A DNA stretch of 36,881 nucleotides from Candidatus Kaiserbacteria bacterium RIFCSPLOWO2_01_FULL_54_20 (GTDB lineage Bacteria > Patescibacteriota > Minisyncoccia > Phycocordibacterales > UBA2100), in the NCBI GenBank assembly GCA_001783355.1, contig MFMA01000027.1:12000-48880 (forward strand), in the 5' to 3' direction. Made by a program: the position numbers and the translations under genes. This document shows, in pieces, positions 1 to 8,227 of this stretch. Under the pieces are notes generated by a model. It worked only from the letters and a program-made list of their open reading frames with translations, had not been told where the DNA came from and did not search any database. Each line of letters begins with the position of its first letter. Position 1 is the first letter of the stretch.

Positions 1-89
1 CGCAAGCGTTCATTTCGCTCGGTCTGGCGACTGTCATTTTCTTCATAAACAAAAAATATATCTTCAGGCAGCGGGAGATACCGGCTTAG
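1..89 (+). CDS. C-terminal end of a small membrane protein, possibly GtrA-like (5' end outside window)
   Basis: The reading frame that starts at base 3 is open to a TAG at 87-89 and encodes the last 28 residues of a protein. It has a hydrophobic helix followed by FFINKKYIFR and a short charged tail. GtrA-family proteins (small four-helix membrane proteins implicated in moving lipid-linked sugars) typically end in a helix followed by an N-(R/K)-(K/F)-W/Y-x-F motif, which this resembles. Its stop codon overlaps the stop codon of the convergent membrane glycosyltransferase by two bases. A polysaccharide flippase tail is an alternative, because only the C-terminus is visible. Confidence 0.45.
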   Translation, partial: QAFISLGLATVIFFINKKYIFRQREIPA

Positions 90-1738
90 TTTATTTTGCG
101 CACGACGTACGAATTGCCGAGCTGCTCGGAAGAGAGGAATTCCGGCAGGGCGTTTATATCCTGCGGCGCGATCTCGCACGCCTCGAGGTGAAGTTCAAAG
201 CACGAACCTGCACCGATCTCTGCTGTGGTGCACAGGTTGTCGCAGCGTCGGCTGACCATCCATATTGAATGCGTGTCAGAAAGTCGTTCGATATACGCTT
301 GTTCCTCTTCCTTCGTGTAGGCGATGAAGGCGAGCGGCATGAAGTCGGGCTCTTTCGATAGGAGCCCTCTGTTTTCGAGCAAAAAACGGAAGCGTCCCAT
401 GTCGAGCCGGGTCTCACCTTGAAGCGGGAGGGACTCGTAGTTCACTGGCAGCGTAAGGCGTTTCGCCGACCAGTCGGTGAGAAATACATTGTCGGCCGAG
501 TTGTATTTCTCCATGATAATTTTTTGCAGGTCGACTTCAGAGGATTGGCGGGAGTAGAGTTGAATGGCGTGAGTATTGATGACCGCGAAGAGCGCAACGC
601 TGAAAAAAAGCGCCGTAAGCATCGCCTTTCTGCCCAGCTCGCCGAAGAGGATTGCAGCCGAAAAAGACGCAGCCATGGTAAAGAAGATTGCATACCTCGG
701 CCCTATGTCGAATCCGATACCAACGTGGAAGATGAGAAATACGAGGACCGGATGCATTGCGGCGATCATGAACCACATCCGTTTGCGCGGATCGGCAAGG
801 AGCGCGCGATTTCTATAAACCGTTCCCCCAATGACGAGCAGAGCTCCCGGGTAGAGAACGATCAAAGGGTGCGAGGATATGGCAAAAGAGAGGGGGCTGA
901 GGATATTAGTATTCGCCGTAATCTCCTCAAAAATCTCCCGGATCGAGTAGAGGCGCCAGAGAAAACCGATCTGTGTCGCTGCAAATAGGCCGAAGAGCCA
1001 CCAGTATTTCAGAAAGTAGTTCCAAAGATCGCGAAAACTGAAGTGTCGAAGAAGGAGCGCGTAGAGAACGAGGAGCGCGATAGAGAAGGCACCGACCCAG
1101 CTTTGGAAGAAAGTGAGAACGCCACTCCACATGAAGAGCGCGACGTACCGGTTTTTGGATATGAACGGTTCGCTCTGATGCGCGAGATAGTATTCTTGCG
1201 CAATAAAAAGCGCGCTCATTGCGGCGACGAAGATGATGTAGAACACCCACATTTTTGCTGTGTGGAGGAATTCGATGACCAAGACGTTGCTTAAGAGCAA
1301 AAAGAGAAAGAGCGTGAGGGTGAGCGCTAGTGGACGCGGAATATCCCTCTTCTTGAAGTAGAAGAAAAAGAAGAGGATCGTTCCGAGAGCGGCGATGCCG
1401 CCCACGAGCCGAAGTATATGCAGAAGTTCTCCGGTGTTGATGGCGACCCATATCTTTGCCGCCATGACGGAAAAGTCGGAAGCTGCGACCACTACTCCGA
1501 GCACCGGCACGAGTACGAGCGCATCTATATAAGTCTGTGGGCCGCCGTAGTAGGCCCCCGAGGGTGAGAATTCCCAGCCCGGCAGTGTCATTTTCTCTAT
1601 CGAGAAGAGTGCGGTCGACAGAAAATAACTCTCATCACCCACGATATCCGGGTTGTTGCCGTAGGGATTGGGAAACAGGACCCCTGCGGCGAGAAAGAGG
1701 AATAGGCCGACCAGTAGTAGGTTTTTCACTATCGGCAT
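86..1738 (-). CDS. Multi-pass membrane glycosyltransferase, GT-C type (GT39/ArnT/PMT-like)
   Basis: The 550-residue protein has roughly ten hydrophobic segments between residues 5 and 400, then a soluble C-terminal domain of about 150 residues. After the first membrane helix there is an acidic loop with GNNPDIVGDESYF (Asp35-Glu36). That is where GT-C enzymes of the PMT/ArnT type carry their catalytic acidic pair. Family knowledge says such enzymes move a sugar from a polyprenyl-phosphate donor to an acceptor on the outer face of the membrane. The specific sugar and acceptor cannot be read from the sequence. A TATACT hexamer sits exactly 6 nt before the ATG and there is no Shine-Dalgarno sequence, so the mRNA is probably leaderless. 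The C-terminal domain holds several cysteines, including CDNLC, that may form disulfides outside the cell. Confidence 0.7.
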   Translation of the reverse strand: MPIVKNLLLVGLFLFLAAGVLFPNPYGNNPDIVGDESYFLSTALFSIEKMTLPGWEFSPSGAYYGGPQTYIDALVLVPVLGVVVAASDFSVMAAKIWVAINTGELLHILRLVGGIAALGTILFFFFYFKKRDIPRPLALTLTLFLFLLLSNVLVIEFLHTAKMWVFYIIFVAAMSALFIAQEYYLAHQSEPFISKNRYVALFMWSGVLTFFQSWVGAFSIALLVLYALLLRHFSFRDLWNYFLKYWWLFGLFAATQIGFLWRLYSIREIFEEITANTNILSPLSFAISSHPLIVLYPGALLVIGGTVYRNRALLADPRKRMWFMIAAMHPVLVFLIFHVGIGFDIGPRYAIFFTMAASFSAAILFGELGRKAMLTALFFSVALFAVINTHAIQLYSRQSSEVDLQKIIMEKYNSADNVFLTDWSAKRLTLPVNYESLPLQGETRLDMGRFRFLLENRGLLSKEPDFMPLAFIAYTKEEEQAYIERLSDTHSIWMVSRRCDNLCTTAEIGAGSCFELHLEACEIAPQDINALPEFLSSEQLGNSYVVRKIN

Positions 1739-1744
1739 TGTGCC

Positions 1745-1752
1745 AGTATAGT
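1745..1752. promoter_or_regulatory. Bidirectional -10 region for the divergent GT-C gene and methyltransferase operon
   Basis: On the minus strand 1750-1745 reads TATACT and lies exactly 6 nt from the ATG at 1738, predicting transcription from the start codon itself. On the plus strand 1747-1752 reads TATAGT, 17 nt before the ATG at 1770. The same 8 bp can therefore serve both strands. No good -35 element is visible on either side. Confidence 0.5.
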
Positions 1753-1769
1753 ATGTTTACGGCATCACT

Positions 1770-2420
1770 ATGAATATCTCAATAAGAAGCGCAGTTTCCG
1801 GCGCGCTTGCGGGCAAGACCATCGGGCGGGTGTATTTTAACGATGCGGTGCGCGTATATGCAAAGGAACTCTCGGGACGCGTGCTCGATCTCGCCGGCGG
1901 CGCCTCGCCGAGCTACCTGCCTCTTCTTCCCGCGGGGATCGACCTCGTCCGCACCGACCTCGTCGCGTCGCCGGGCGTCGAGGCGGTCGACATCAATGCA
2001 CCGCTCCCTTTTCCCGACTCATCATTTGATTCCGTACTGCTTTTTAATGCGCTCTATGCCGTTGAAGAGCCGGACGCGCTCGCGCGCGAGATATGCCGGG
2101 TGCTGAAAAAAGGAGGAACGTGGTATCTCGCCTCGCCATTCATTGCGAACGAGATGCCGGAGCCGCACGATTACGTGAGATATACCGCCGAAGGTTTGGA
2201 GCGCTTAATAAAAAAGGCGGGGTTCTCGTCGATAGCAGTAGAGCGGCTCGGAGAGCGGGCGAGCGCGGCGGTGCAGATAAAACACCCGTTCTATCTATTC
2301 AACTTCGTTCGCGCGTTCATCTTTCCGCTCGCGCTCCTCGCCGACCGTCTGATCCCAAAATCTGCGCGCGCCGCTCACCCGACGCCGCTCGGGTATTTCG
2401 TTCGAAGTGTAAAATCATGA
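1770..2420 (+). CDS. Class I SAM-dependent methyltransferase (Methyltransf_11 type)
   Basis: The 216-residue protein carries SAM motif I as VLDLAGGASPS at about residues 38-48, an acidic strand end at RTDL (61-64), motif FPDSSFDSVLLFNAL (81-95), and RVLKKGGTWYLASPF at 110-124. This is the Methyltransf_11 order. It is the first gene of an operon: the ATG of the next gene overlaps its TGA (ATGA), and the one after overlaps in the same way. With two GT4 glycosyltransferases downstream, methylation of a sugar or glycan end is the likely role, but the substrate is unknown. The C-terminal quarter is hydrophobic and may associate with the membrane. Confidence 0.75.
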   Translation: MNISIRSAVSGALAGKTIGRVYFNDAVRVYAKELSGRVLDLAGGASPSYLPLLPAGIDLVRTDLVASPGVEAVDINAPLPFPDSSFDSVLLFNALYAVEEPDALAREICRVLKKGGTWYLASPFIANEMPEPHDYVRYTAEGLERLIKKAGFSSIAVERLGERASAAVQIKHPFYLFNFVRAFIFPLALLADRLIPKSARAAHPTPLGYFVRSVKS

Positions 2421-3535
2421 AAAAGATCAAGATCGTCATCTGCATCAATGACTTTTTGGTCGGCGGGGCACAGCGGATGCTTGCCGACATGATGCGTCGC
2501 TTGGACACGGAGCGATACGAGCCTATCCTCGTCACACTTTTTTTCTGGGAGGGCAGGGAATACTTTTATGAGCTCGTGCCGCCTAGTGTGCCGGTGTACC
2601 GCCTTTCGTTCGGGGGTTTTTGGGATATTGGCAGCTGGCTCAAGCTGTATTCCTTGTTGCGAGCGCTCGACCCGGACATCGTGCTCTCGAACCTTTTTTT
2701 CTCAAATACCGTCTTACGTCTCCTCAAGCCGCTGTTCAGATACAAGGTGGTCATCGTAGAACACAACACCTATGTCAAAAAGACAAAGTTGCACCAGGGA
2801 GTAGACAGACTCCTCGCGCGTCTCACGGCGTGTATCGTCGCCGTATCGAATACCGTCGCGAGGTTCACCTCGAAGCAGGAGGGGATACCGATGGAAAAAT
2901 TTCGCGTGATACAGAACGGTGTAGATATCGCGGCTCTGCAGGCGGAATGCGACCGATATGACCCCGCCGAGGTAAAAGAAGAGCTTGGCATCGGGAGAGA
3001 TGCGCATGTGCTGTTGAACATTGCGCGGCTCACGACGCAAAAAAATCCGCGATTGCTCATCGACGGGTTCGCGCTCTTTGCGAGTTCGCATCCCAATTAT
3101 GTGCTCGTCATCGTGGGAGGAGGCCCGAAATGGGACGCGCTTCTTAAGGCGCAGGCGAAGGAGCTCGGCATCGAGAGCCAGGTATTTCTCATGGGTACTA
3201 GAAAAGACGTTGCGCGATTTTATGCCATCGCCGACGTATTTGTTTCTACATCAACGATAGAGGGTTTCGGCATCGCGCATGCTGAAGCGCTTGCCTGCGG
3301 CGTGCCGGTCCTTACGACCAAGACCGCCGGCCCGGACGAAATGATAGAAGAGGGGATAAACGGGTTCTTTATCAGTGAGTCTACTCCGCAAGCAGTGCAG
3401 GAAGGGTTGGAGCGAATGGTTGCCGCGGACCTTCCGGCGATGCGCTTGAACGCGAAAGAAAGCGCGAAAAAATATGGTATTGATAGCACAACGACAGCCT
3501 ACGAAGAACTTTTCCGCGACGTATTGAATGTATGA
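2417..3535 (+). CDS. Glycosyltransferase family 4
   Basis: The 372-residue GT-B-fold protein starts MKKIKIVICINDFLVGGAQR, with the glycine-rich acceptor-side loop GGAQRML typical of GT4. The C-terminal nucleotide-sugar half has NIARLTTQKNPRLLI (about 201-215), VIVGGGP, and the EX7E motif in STIEGFGIAHAEALACG (Glu282 and Glu290). GT4 retaining enzymes transfer a hexose from an NDP-sugar to a lipid-linked or free glycan. The frame is open further upstream, but the ATG at 2417 overlaps the preceding stop (ATGA) and gives a full-length N-terminal Rossmann strand, so I chose it. Donor and acceptor are unknown. Confidence 0.85.
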   Translation: MKKIKIVICINDFLVGGAQRMLADMMRRLDTERYEPILVTLFFWEGREYFYELVPPSVPVYRLSFGGFWDIGSWLKLYSLLRALDPDIVLSNLFFSNTVLRLLKPLFRYKVVIVEHNTYVKKTKLHQGVDRLLARLTACIVAVSNTVARFTSKQEGIPMEKFRVIQNGVDIAALQAECDRYDPAEVKEELGIGRDAHVLLNIARLTTQKNPRLLIDGFALFASSHPNYVLVIVGGGPKWDALLKAQAKELGIESQVFLMGTRKDVARFYAIADVFVSTSTIEGFGIAHAEALACGVPVLTTKTAGPDEMIEEGINGFFISESTPQAVQEGLERMVAADLPAMRLNAKESAKKYGIDSTTTAYEELFRDVLNV

Positions 3536-4683
3536 AGAACGGACGCATCAAAGTAGCGCTCATGTCGCATCCGATGGACAACCGCGCCGGCAAAGGCACG
3601 GCTCTTTACACTCGAAAACTCATCGAAGAGCTGCTCAAGAATGAGCGGTTGGAAATTACTCTCGTACACTACGACGCCGTACCCGATAAGCTCTACAAGA
3701 AAGCTCGTGAAATAGTTATTCCGCAGATACCTCACCTCCCCTTCGGCACGAGGTTCGTACGAACATTGCTTTTTTTCTGGAAATATCGCAAAGAGAAGTT
3801 TGACATCATCCACTGGTTCCAGCCGCGCCTCTACCCGTTCTTTTGGCTTGCTCCCGCGCGTTTCTCGGTCGTGACGGCGCACGGTGGGGCTGACGTAACC
3901 GCGCCCGGGCAGTTTCCGCTTTCTCGGCACATCTACAATTTCATTATGCGATATTTTCATCCGTGGATTGCCGGTGTCATCGGAGATTCCGAATTCGGGC
4001 GAAACGAAATAATAGAAGCGTATGGAATACCGCCTGAAAAAGTCCACACTATATACCTCGGTGGCAGCGAGGATTTCAAGGCTCTCGATAAAACAGTAGC
4101 TCAAAGGATTATTTTTGAACGGTACAAGATTCGAGCGCCGTTTATTCTCGACGTCTCACGCCTCGAGCCGCACAAAAATGTCGATACACTCATTCGCGCC
4201 TATGAATCTCTGCGGCGCGAGAGTTCTATTACGCCCGCGCTTATCATCGTTGGAGCCAAGCGATTTGGTGCGGAAAAGACGCTTGCCCTAGCAACAGCGT
4301 CGTTATATGCGAAAGACATCATATTTCTACATTTCGTAGAGCAACAAGATCTCAACGCGCTGTATTCGGCAGCAGATGTATTCGTTTTTCCTTCGCTTAA
4401 TGAGGGGTTCGGATTGCCCATCGTGGAGGCGTTCGCTTCCGGAACTCCCGTCGTCACATCGAATGTAACTGCGATGCCAGAGATAGCAGGAGACGCGGCG
4501 ATAACGGTCTATCCGACGGATACAAAAGCGCTTGCGGGCGCTATGGCTCGTGTCCTTTCCGACGCGTCGCTAAGGGAAACACTCATACAAAAAGGCCTGA
4601 ATCGTGCCAAGACTTTCACATGGGCCGAGACGGCAAACAAAACCCTGGAACTCTACCAAGCTATTTTATCGCGCAAAGATTGA
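3532..4683 (+). CDS. Glycosyltransferase family 4 (Glycos_transf_1 domain)
   Basis: The 383-residue GT-B glycosyltransferase has an N-terminal acceptor domain with a glycine-containing loop (NRAGKGTALYTRKL, about 17-30). The C-terminal donor domain has DVSRLEPHKNVDTLI (207-221) and the EX7E motif in PSLNEGFGLPIVEAFASG (Glu291 and Glu299). It is the last gene of the three-gene operon and its ATG overlaps the upstream TGA. LEPHKN followed by PSLNEGFGLP is the common form in mannosyl- and rhamnosyl-transferases of O-antigen clusters. That is a family resemblance only and does not identify the donor. Confidence 0.85.
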   Translation: MKNGRIKVALMSHPMDNRAGKGTALYTRKLIEELLKNERLEITLVHYDAVPDKLYKKAREIVIPQIPHLPFGTRFVRTLLFFWKYRKEKFDIIHWFQPRLYPFFWLAPARFSVVTAHGGADVTAPGQFPLSRHIYNFIMRYFHPWIAGVIGDSEFGRNEIIEAYGIPPEKVHTIYLGGSEDFKALDKTVAQRIIFERYKIRAPFILDVSRLEPHKNVDTLIRAYESLRRESSITPALIIVGAKRFGAEKTLALATASLYAKDIIFLHFVEQQDLNALYSAADVFVFPSLNEGFGLPIVEAFASGTPVVTSNVTAMPEIAGDAAITVYPTDTKALAGAMARVLSDASLRETLIQKGLNRAKTFTWAETANKTLELYQAILSRKD

Positions 4684-4731
4684 CTTCTTATTGAATCAGA
4701 GCAGAGCGTGTTTGGCAGTCATTGAGTGTTC

Positions 4732-4761
4732 TTGACACGTGCAATGTGAACGGCGTATAAC
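4732..4761 (+). promoter_or_regulatory. Sigma-70-type promoter of the LamG gene
   Basis: A perfect TTGACA (4732-4737) is followed by an 18-bp spacer and TATAAC (4756-4761). The predicted transcript would start about 26 nt upstream of the ATG at 4794. This is the best two-element promoter in the window and one of the few with a clear -35 box. There is no Shine-Dalgarno sequence in the short leader; the bases before the ATG are a T-run. Confidence 0.6.
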
Positions 4762-4793
4762 TGCGAACAGTATTATCTGCTCATATATTTTTT

Positions 4794-6242
4794 ATGCATA
4801 ACGCTCGCAAGGGATTTACCCGTTCAGAGTATCTGGCGCTTACGATCGCCGCTATCGGCGCTCTGTGTATTACGTCTATCGCACTTGCGGATATTGTCTC
4901 CGGCTCGTTCACCACCAACACCTCCACCAACATCTCCATCACCAACCTTACCCTCTCCAAACCAGCCAGTGTCGTCGCGGGTGATTTCATGCTCGCCAAC
5001 GTTACTCTCAAAGGCGGCTCCGCAGAGAATGTTACGGCTCCAGCGGGGTGGACGCAGATCCGCCGGACGGACAATGGCACGAACGTAAGCATTGTGTCGT
5101 ATTGGAAAGTCGCGGGCGACTCCGAACCCGCCGCCTACACATGGACCATCACTCCGCAGACTAGGGCCGTCGGAGGCATTACGCGATACACGGGTGTAGA
5201 TGCCACAAATCCAATTGATACCTCTTCGGGCAACACTGGTCGCAGTAATGTCGCAACGGCCCCGTCTATCACCACGGCCTCGTCGAATGAAGAGCTCGTC
5301 ACGCTTTTTGCTGCTGATGCCCGCGTTCAGTTCTCAGCGCCGACAGGCATGGTAGAAAAATATGACACAAGCAATGGGTCTAGTCCGTCGACCGCCGAGG
5401 ACGACTCGCTTCAAGCCGCCGCCGGAGCTACGGGACCCAAAACTGCCACGATCAGTTCCAGTAGGCGAAACTGGGCCGCTCAGCTCGTTGCTCTACATCC
5501 CGCAAATATTTTTCCTCCATTTCCAGTCGCGTACTGGAAGTTCGATGAGTCTGGCGGAAATGCTCCCGACACGACCTCAAACAACAATATCCTCACCAAT
5601 AATAATGGTGCAACGTATCAGGCAGGAAAGATGAATAACGGCGCCCTTTTAGTTCCGGCATCGAATCAGTATTTCTCCATTGATGATGCTCTGCAAAGAG
5701 GACTTGATCTCACCAGTGATTTCTCGGCATCCTTCTGGGTCAAGCTCAATTCATTGCCTGGGGCCAGTGCAGAATATCGAGTTTTCTCGAAGCAAGATGG
5801 TAGTAGTAGCAACAATTCGTACAATGTCATGATCGGAAGTGGTGCGATTGGGGACAATCAAATATACGTATTTTGGAGTGATGATGGATCGGTCGGTCAG
5901 ACTGGCCAATCTCACCTCGGCGAGTACGATGGGCCTGCCGACTACTTTATAAGCGGGGATGTTGGAAACTGGGTCCACATCGCAATTGTTGCAGATGTGG
6001 CGAATCAGTCAGTGACTGTATATAAAAACAATATCCCCACTACTCTAACAAAAAGAGGAGGTAGCAATGCCTCGAGCATCTTCAATGGCACATCGCCACT
6101 GACAATCGGGAGCGTCAATATTGATTCAACCCCAGTACGAATTCTGGACGGAGAGATTGATGAGCTGGGTATATGGAATCGCAAGCTTACTTCGGGTGAA
6201 GTGAGTACCTTGTACAACGGCGGAAATGGCATATCTTTATAA
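4794..6242 (+). CDS. Exported LamG-domain (concanavalin A-like) surface protein with pilin-like N-terminus
   Basis: The 482-residue protein begins with RKGFTRSEYLALTIAAIGAL. This matches a type IV prepilin leader: K-G, then Phe at +1 and Glu12 at +5, then a hydrophobic helix. An Ala-Leu-Ala at about 30-32 would also permit ordinary signal peptidase cleavage before Asp33. Residues 33-235 are Ser/Thr/Asn-rich beta structure. From about residue 246 (VAYWKFDESGGNAPDTT) to the end is a LamG/ConA-like jelly roll, ending in DGEIDELGIWNRKLTSGEV, a typical LamG final strand. LamG domains bind sugars or proteins, so a surface adhesin or glycan-binding role is likely. It is monocistronic with its own promoter and converges with the next GT4 gene at a 9-bp gap. 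Confidence 0.8.
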   Translation: MHNARKGFTRSEYLALTIAAIGALCITSIALADIVSGSFTTNTSTNISITNLTLSKPASVVAGDFMLANVTLKGGSAENVTAPAGWTQIRRTDNGTNVSIVSYWKVAGDSEPAAYTWTITPQTRAVGGITRYTGVDATNPIDTSSGNTGRSNVATAPSITTASSNEELVTLFAADARVQFSAPTGMVEKYDTSNGSSPSTAEDDSLQAAAGATGPKTATISSSRRNWAAQLVALHPANIFPPFPVAYWKFDESGGNAPDTTSNNNILTNNNGATYQAGKMNNGALLVPASNQYFSIDDALQRGLDLTSDFSASFWVKLNSLPGASAEYRVFSKQDGSSSNNSYNVMIGSGAIGDNQIYVFWSDDGSVGQTGQSHLGEYDGPADYFISGDVGNWVHIAIVADVANQSVTVYKNNIPTTLTKRGGSNASSIFNGTSPLTIGSVNIDSTPVRILDGEIDELGIWNRKLTSGEVSTLYNGGNGISL

Positions 6243-6251
6243 ACTTATCCT

Positions 6252-7388
6252 TCAGGCGAACGGAGTGTTTTTCTTGGTGCTTGAAGCAAGGGTTTTGAGC
6301 ATCTCGACGTATTGAGAAGCAACCACATCCGCGTCGAAGAAATGTGCGCGGGCGAGCGCTTTTTTCGAGTATTCCGAACATGCGGCGGGATTGTTGTAGA
6401 AAAATAGAATGTGTTTTCGGAGTTCGTCCACATCGTCCTTTTTGAACGTTACGCCTGCTTCTCCCGCCGCCCACGCCGCGCCGGTATCTTCCGTCGCAAC
6501 GATAGGCAACCCGGCCCGGAGCGCCTCTACGACCACAAGCCCGAACGGCTCGGGCCATCGACATGGATGTATGAAGAGGCTCGCGTGTCGAAAGAAAGCC
6601 AGCAGTTCCTCACGGGGTTTCCATCCATGGAGGTGGACCTGTGTTGCTAGTTTGTTTTCTTCGATGAGTTTTCGCAGCAAAGACTCCTCTCCTCCAGAGC
6701 CGATCACGTGCATATGGATGTCCTGCGGTAATCCTATGGCTGCTTTCACGAATAGGTCGGGGCCCTTATCCCTCACCAGTCGCGCTGCGAATAGCACATG
6801 GAACAATGCCGGGTCGTTAGGATAAGGCGAGGGTAGTGTGCTGGAAGAAGCAATGTCTGCCGGAGAAGAGAGAATGACGCTCCTTTTGAAGCGGTAGCCG
6901 AAGTGTTCGTACTCCTTTTGCACGACTGGAGATTCGAGTATCGCGAGGTCGATAGGGCGCGCGTACCGGACACCGAGCAATTTCTCCCACACATACCACT
7001 TATATCGATGTAGTAGGGAAGTATTCCTCTGTAATCCCATGCCGGGCGTGTAATTATTCAGATTCACGACGACAGGAACTGCGCCGTGCTTCCTGTACAT
7101 TCCTCCGCCCCACATGAGCGTCGGTCCGGCGACCACGTGTACGTCGGCGTCTTGGTTCTCTCGCATCGTGGCCGCAACGCGACGTTGGAGTGCGATAAAG
7201 CCTCCATGAAAGCGTTCCTCGCGCATTTCGCACGGCTTTTCTTTGTAGCTGTTATCGTCCGAAAAAAACGTGGTGAGGACAGGCGTGTGGCCTGCCTTCG
7301 CAACGGCCCGTATGTAGGTTGCGAGCGCGTGATGCGAGCCGCCGCCGGAAGCGGGATTATAGCGGAGGGTATAAAGATAGATTTTCAT
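6252..7388 (-). CDS. Glycosyltransferase family 4
   Basis: The 378-residue GT-B glycosyltransferase has an N-terminal loop SGGGSHH (about 14-20), AARLVRDKGPDLFVKAA (201-217) at the start of the donor domain, and the EX7E motif in WPEPFGLVVVEALRAGLP (Glu280 and Glu288). The EPFGLVVVEA form is typical of GT4. Its ATG overlaps the TGA of the FkbM methyltransferase gene transcribed ahead of it (ATGA on the minus strand), so the two are cotranscribed and probably translationally coupled. The sugar donor is unknown. Confidence 0.85.
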   Translation of the reverse strand: MKIYLYTLRYNPASGGGSHHALATYIRAVAKAGHTPVLTTFFSDDNSYKEKPCEMREERFHGGFIALQRRVAATMRENQDADVHVVAGPTLMWGGGMYRKHGAVPVVVNLNNYTPGMGLQRNTSLLHRYKWYVWEKLLGVRYARPIDLAILESPVVQKEYEHFGYRFKRSVILSSPADIASSSTLPSPYPNDPALFHVLFAARLVRDKGPDLFVKAAIGLPQDIHMHVIGSGGEESLLRKLIEENKLATQVHLHGWKPREELLAFFRHASLFIHPCRWPEPFGLVVVEALRAGLPIVATEDTGAAWAAGEAGVTFKKDDVDELRKHILFFYNNPAACSEYSKKALARAHFFDADVVASQYVEMLKTLASSTKKNTPFA

Positions 7389-8164
7389 CTTTCGAATAGC
7401 ACGTTCGCATAATCGGTCTTTCCTTCGTACAACTGCAGGCCCGTGATGTCGGTAATGGGGGCGCTCTTCACTCCGCCGCGGAGTATACCGTAGGCCTCGA
7501 ATCCTTTTTGCTTCAAAGATGCGATCACGGCAGCCGAGGACGTCCCAGCGCGGGCGAGCGCGTCTGGCTGCAGTTCCATGACGATGCGAAGCGGGCGCTC
7601 GCTCGAGAGTATGCGCTCCATACCGAGCAGCGCACGCGGCTCGCCACCCTCGATGTCCATCTTTATCACATCGACCTCTCCGCGCTCTTTCATGAAAGAA
7701 TCTAACATTAACGCGTTCACGGAAAGTTTTCGTGCCGGGGCATTCGTCGGCACGGTGGTATGGCAGCCGGTTGAATCTTCTATCTCATAAAAATCAATCG
7801 TCCCTTCCGTGTCGGAGACCGCCGTATTGACGATGCGGGTGTTCGAGAATCCCTCGGTATTTTTTTTGAGCAACGAGAAATTATACGGATCCGGCTCAAA
7901 AGCGTACACGTGGCCGCTGGGGCCAACGAGCCGTGAGAATAGCCGCGTGAAATATCCGATGTGGCCTCCGACGTCGAGCACCGTCATGCCCGGCTTGATG
8001 ATCTTCTTAAAAAGGTCGGTCGTATCCTTTTCGTAGCGGTCTCGCAGCATTTCCACTTTCCACTGCCACGGATATTTTGACGGGAATGAGAATTCCGCGA
8101 ACTGCGCCCACGTGTTCACAACAAACACGACTGCTGCCTTGACTACCGCCTTAATGGAGTTCAT
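7385..8164 (-). CDS. FkbM-family SAM-dependent methyltransferase
   Basis: The 259-residue protein has SAM motif I VLDVGGHIGYFT (about 62-73), the acidic end of strand 2 in AFEPDPYN (88-95), and VDVIKMDIEGGEPRALLG, the signature FkbM segment. FkbM enzymes O-methylate hydroxyl groups on sugars or polyketides. In glycan clusters they usually cap a sugar. The frame stays open upstream into the divergent ABC gene. I chose the ATG at 8164 because an exact TATAAT lies 6 nt before it and the longer N-terminus has no family character. A hydrophobic N-terminal segment (residues 5-19) may anchor it to the membrane. Confidence 0.8.
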   Translation of the reverse strand: MNSIKAVVKAAVVFVVNTWAQFAEFSFPSKYPWQWKVEMLRDRYEKDTTDLFKKIIKPGMTVLDVGGHIGYFTRLFSRLVGPSGHVYAFEPDPYNFSLLKKNTEGFSNTRIVNTAVSDTEGTIDFYEIEDSTGCHTTVPTNAPARKLSVNALMLDSFMKERGEVDVIKMDIEGGEPRALLGMERILSSERPLRIVMELQPDALARAGTSSAAVIASLKQKGFEAYGILRGGVKSAPITDITGLQLYEGKTDYANVLFER

Positions 8165-8167
8165 GGC

Positions 8168-8196
8168 TTGATTATAGGGGAAAATGACCGTAGTAT
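8168..8196 (+). promoter_or_regulatory. Promoter of the ABC transporter operon
   Basis: TTGATT (8168-8173), a 17-bp spacer and TAGTAT (8191-8196) form a plausible sigma-70 promoter, giving a leader of about 25 nt before the ATG at 8228. Its -35 element overlaps the -10 box of the divergent FkbM gene, so the two promoters should compete for polymerase. Confidence 0.45.
8171..8176 (-). promoter_or_regulatory. Leaderless-type -10 box of the FkbM gene
   Basis: Read on the minus strand this is an exact TATAAT, ending 6 nt before the ATG at 8164. The spacing places the transcription start on or next to the A of the start codon. No convincing -35 is seen. Confidence 0.6.
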
Positions 8197-8227
8197 CACG
8201 TCGTACCTCTCTTAGGTAGCTTCTCCC

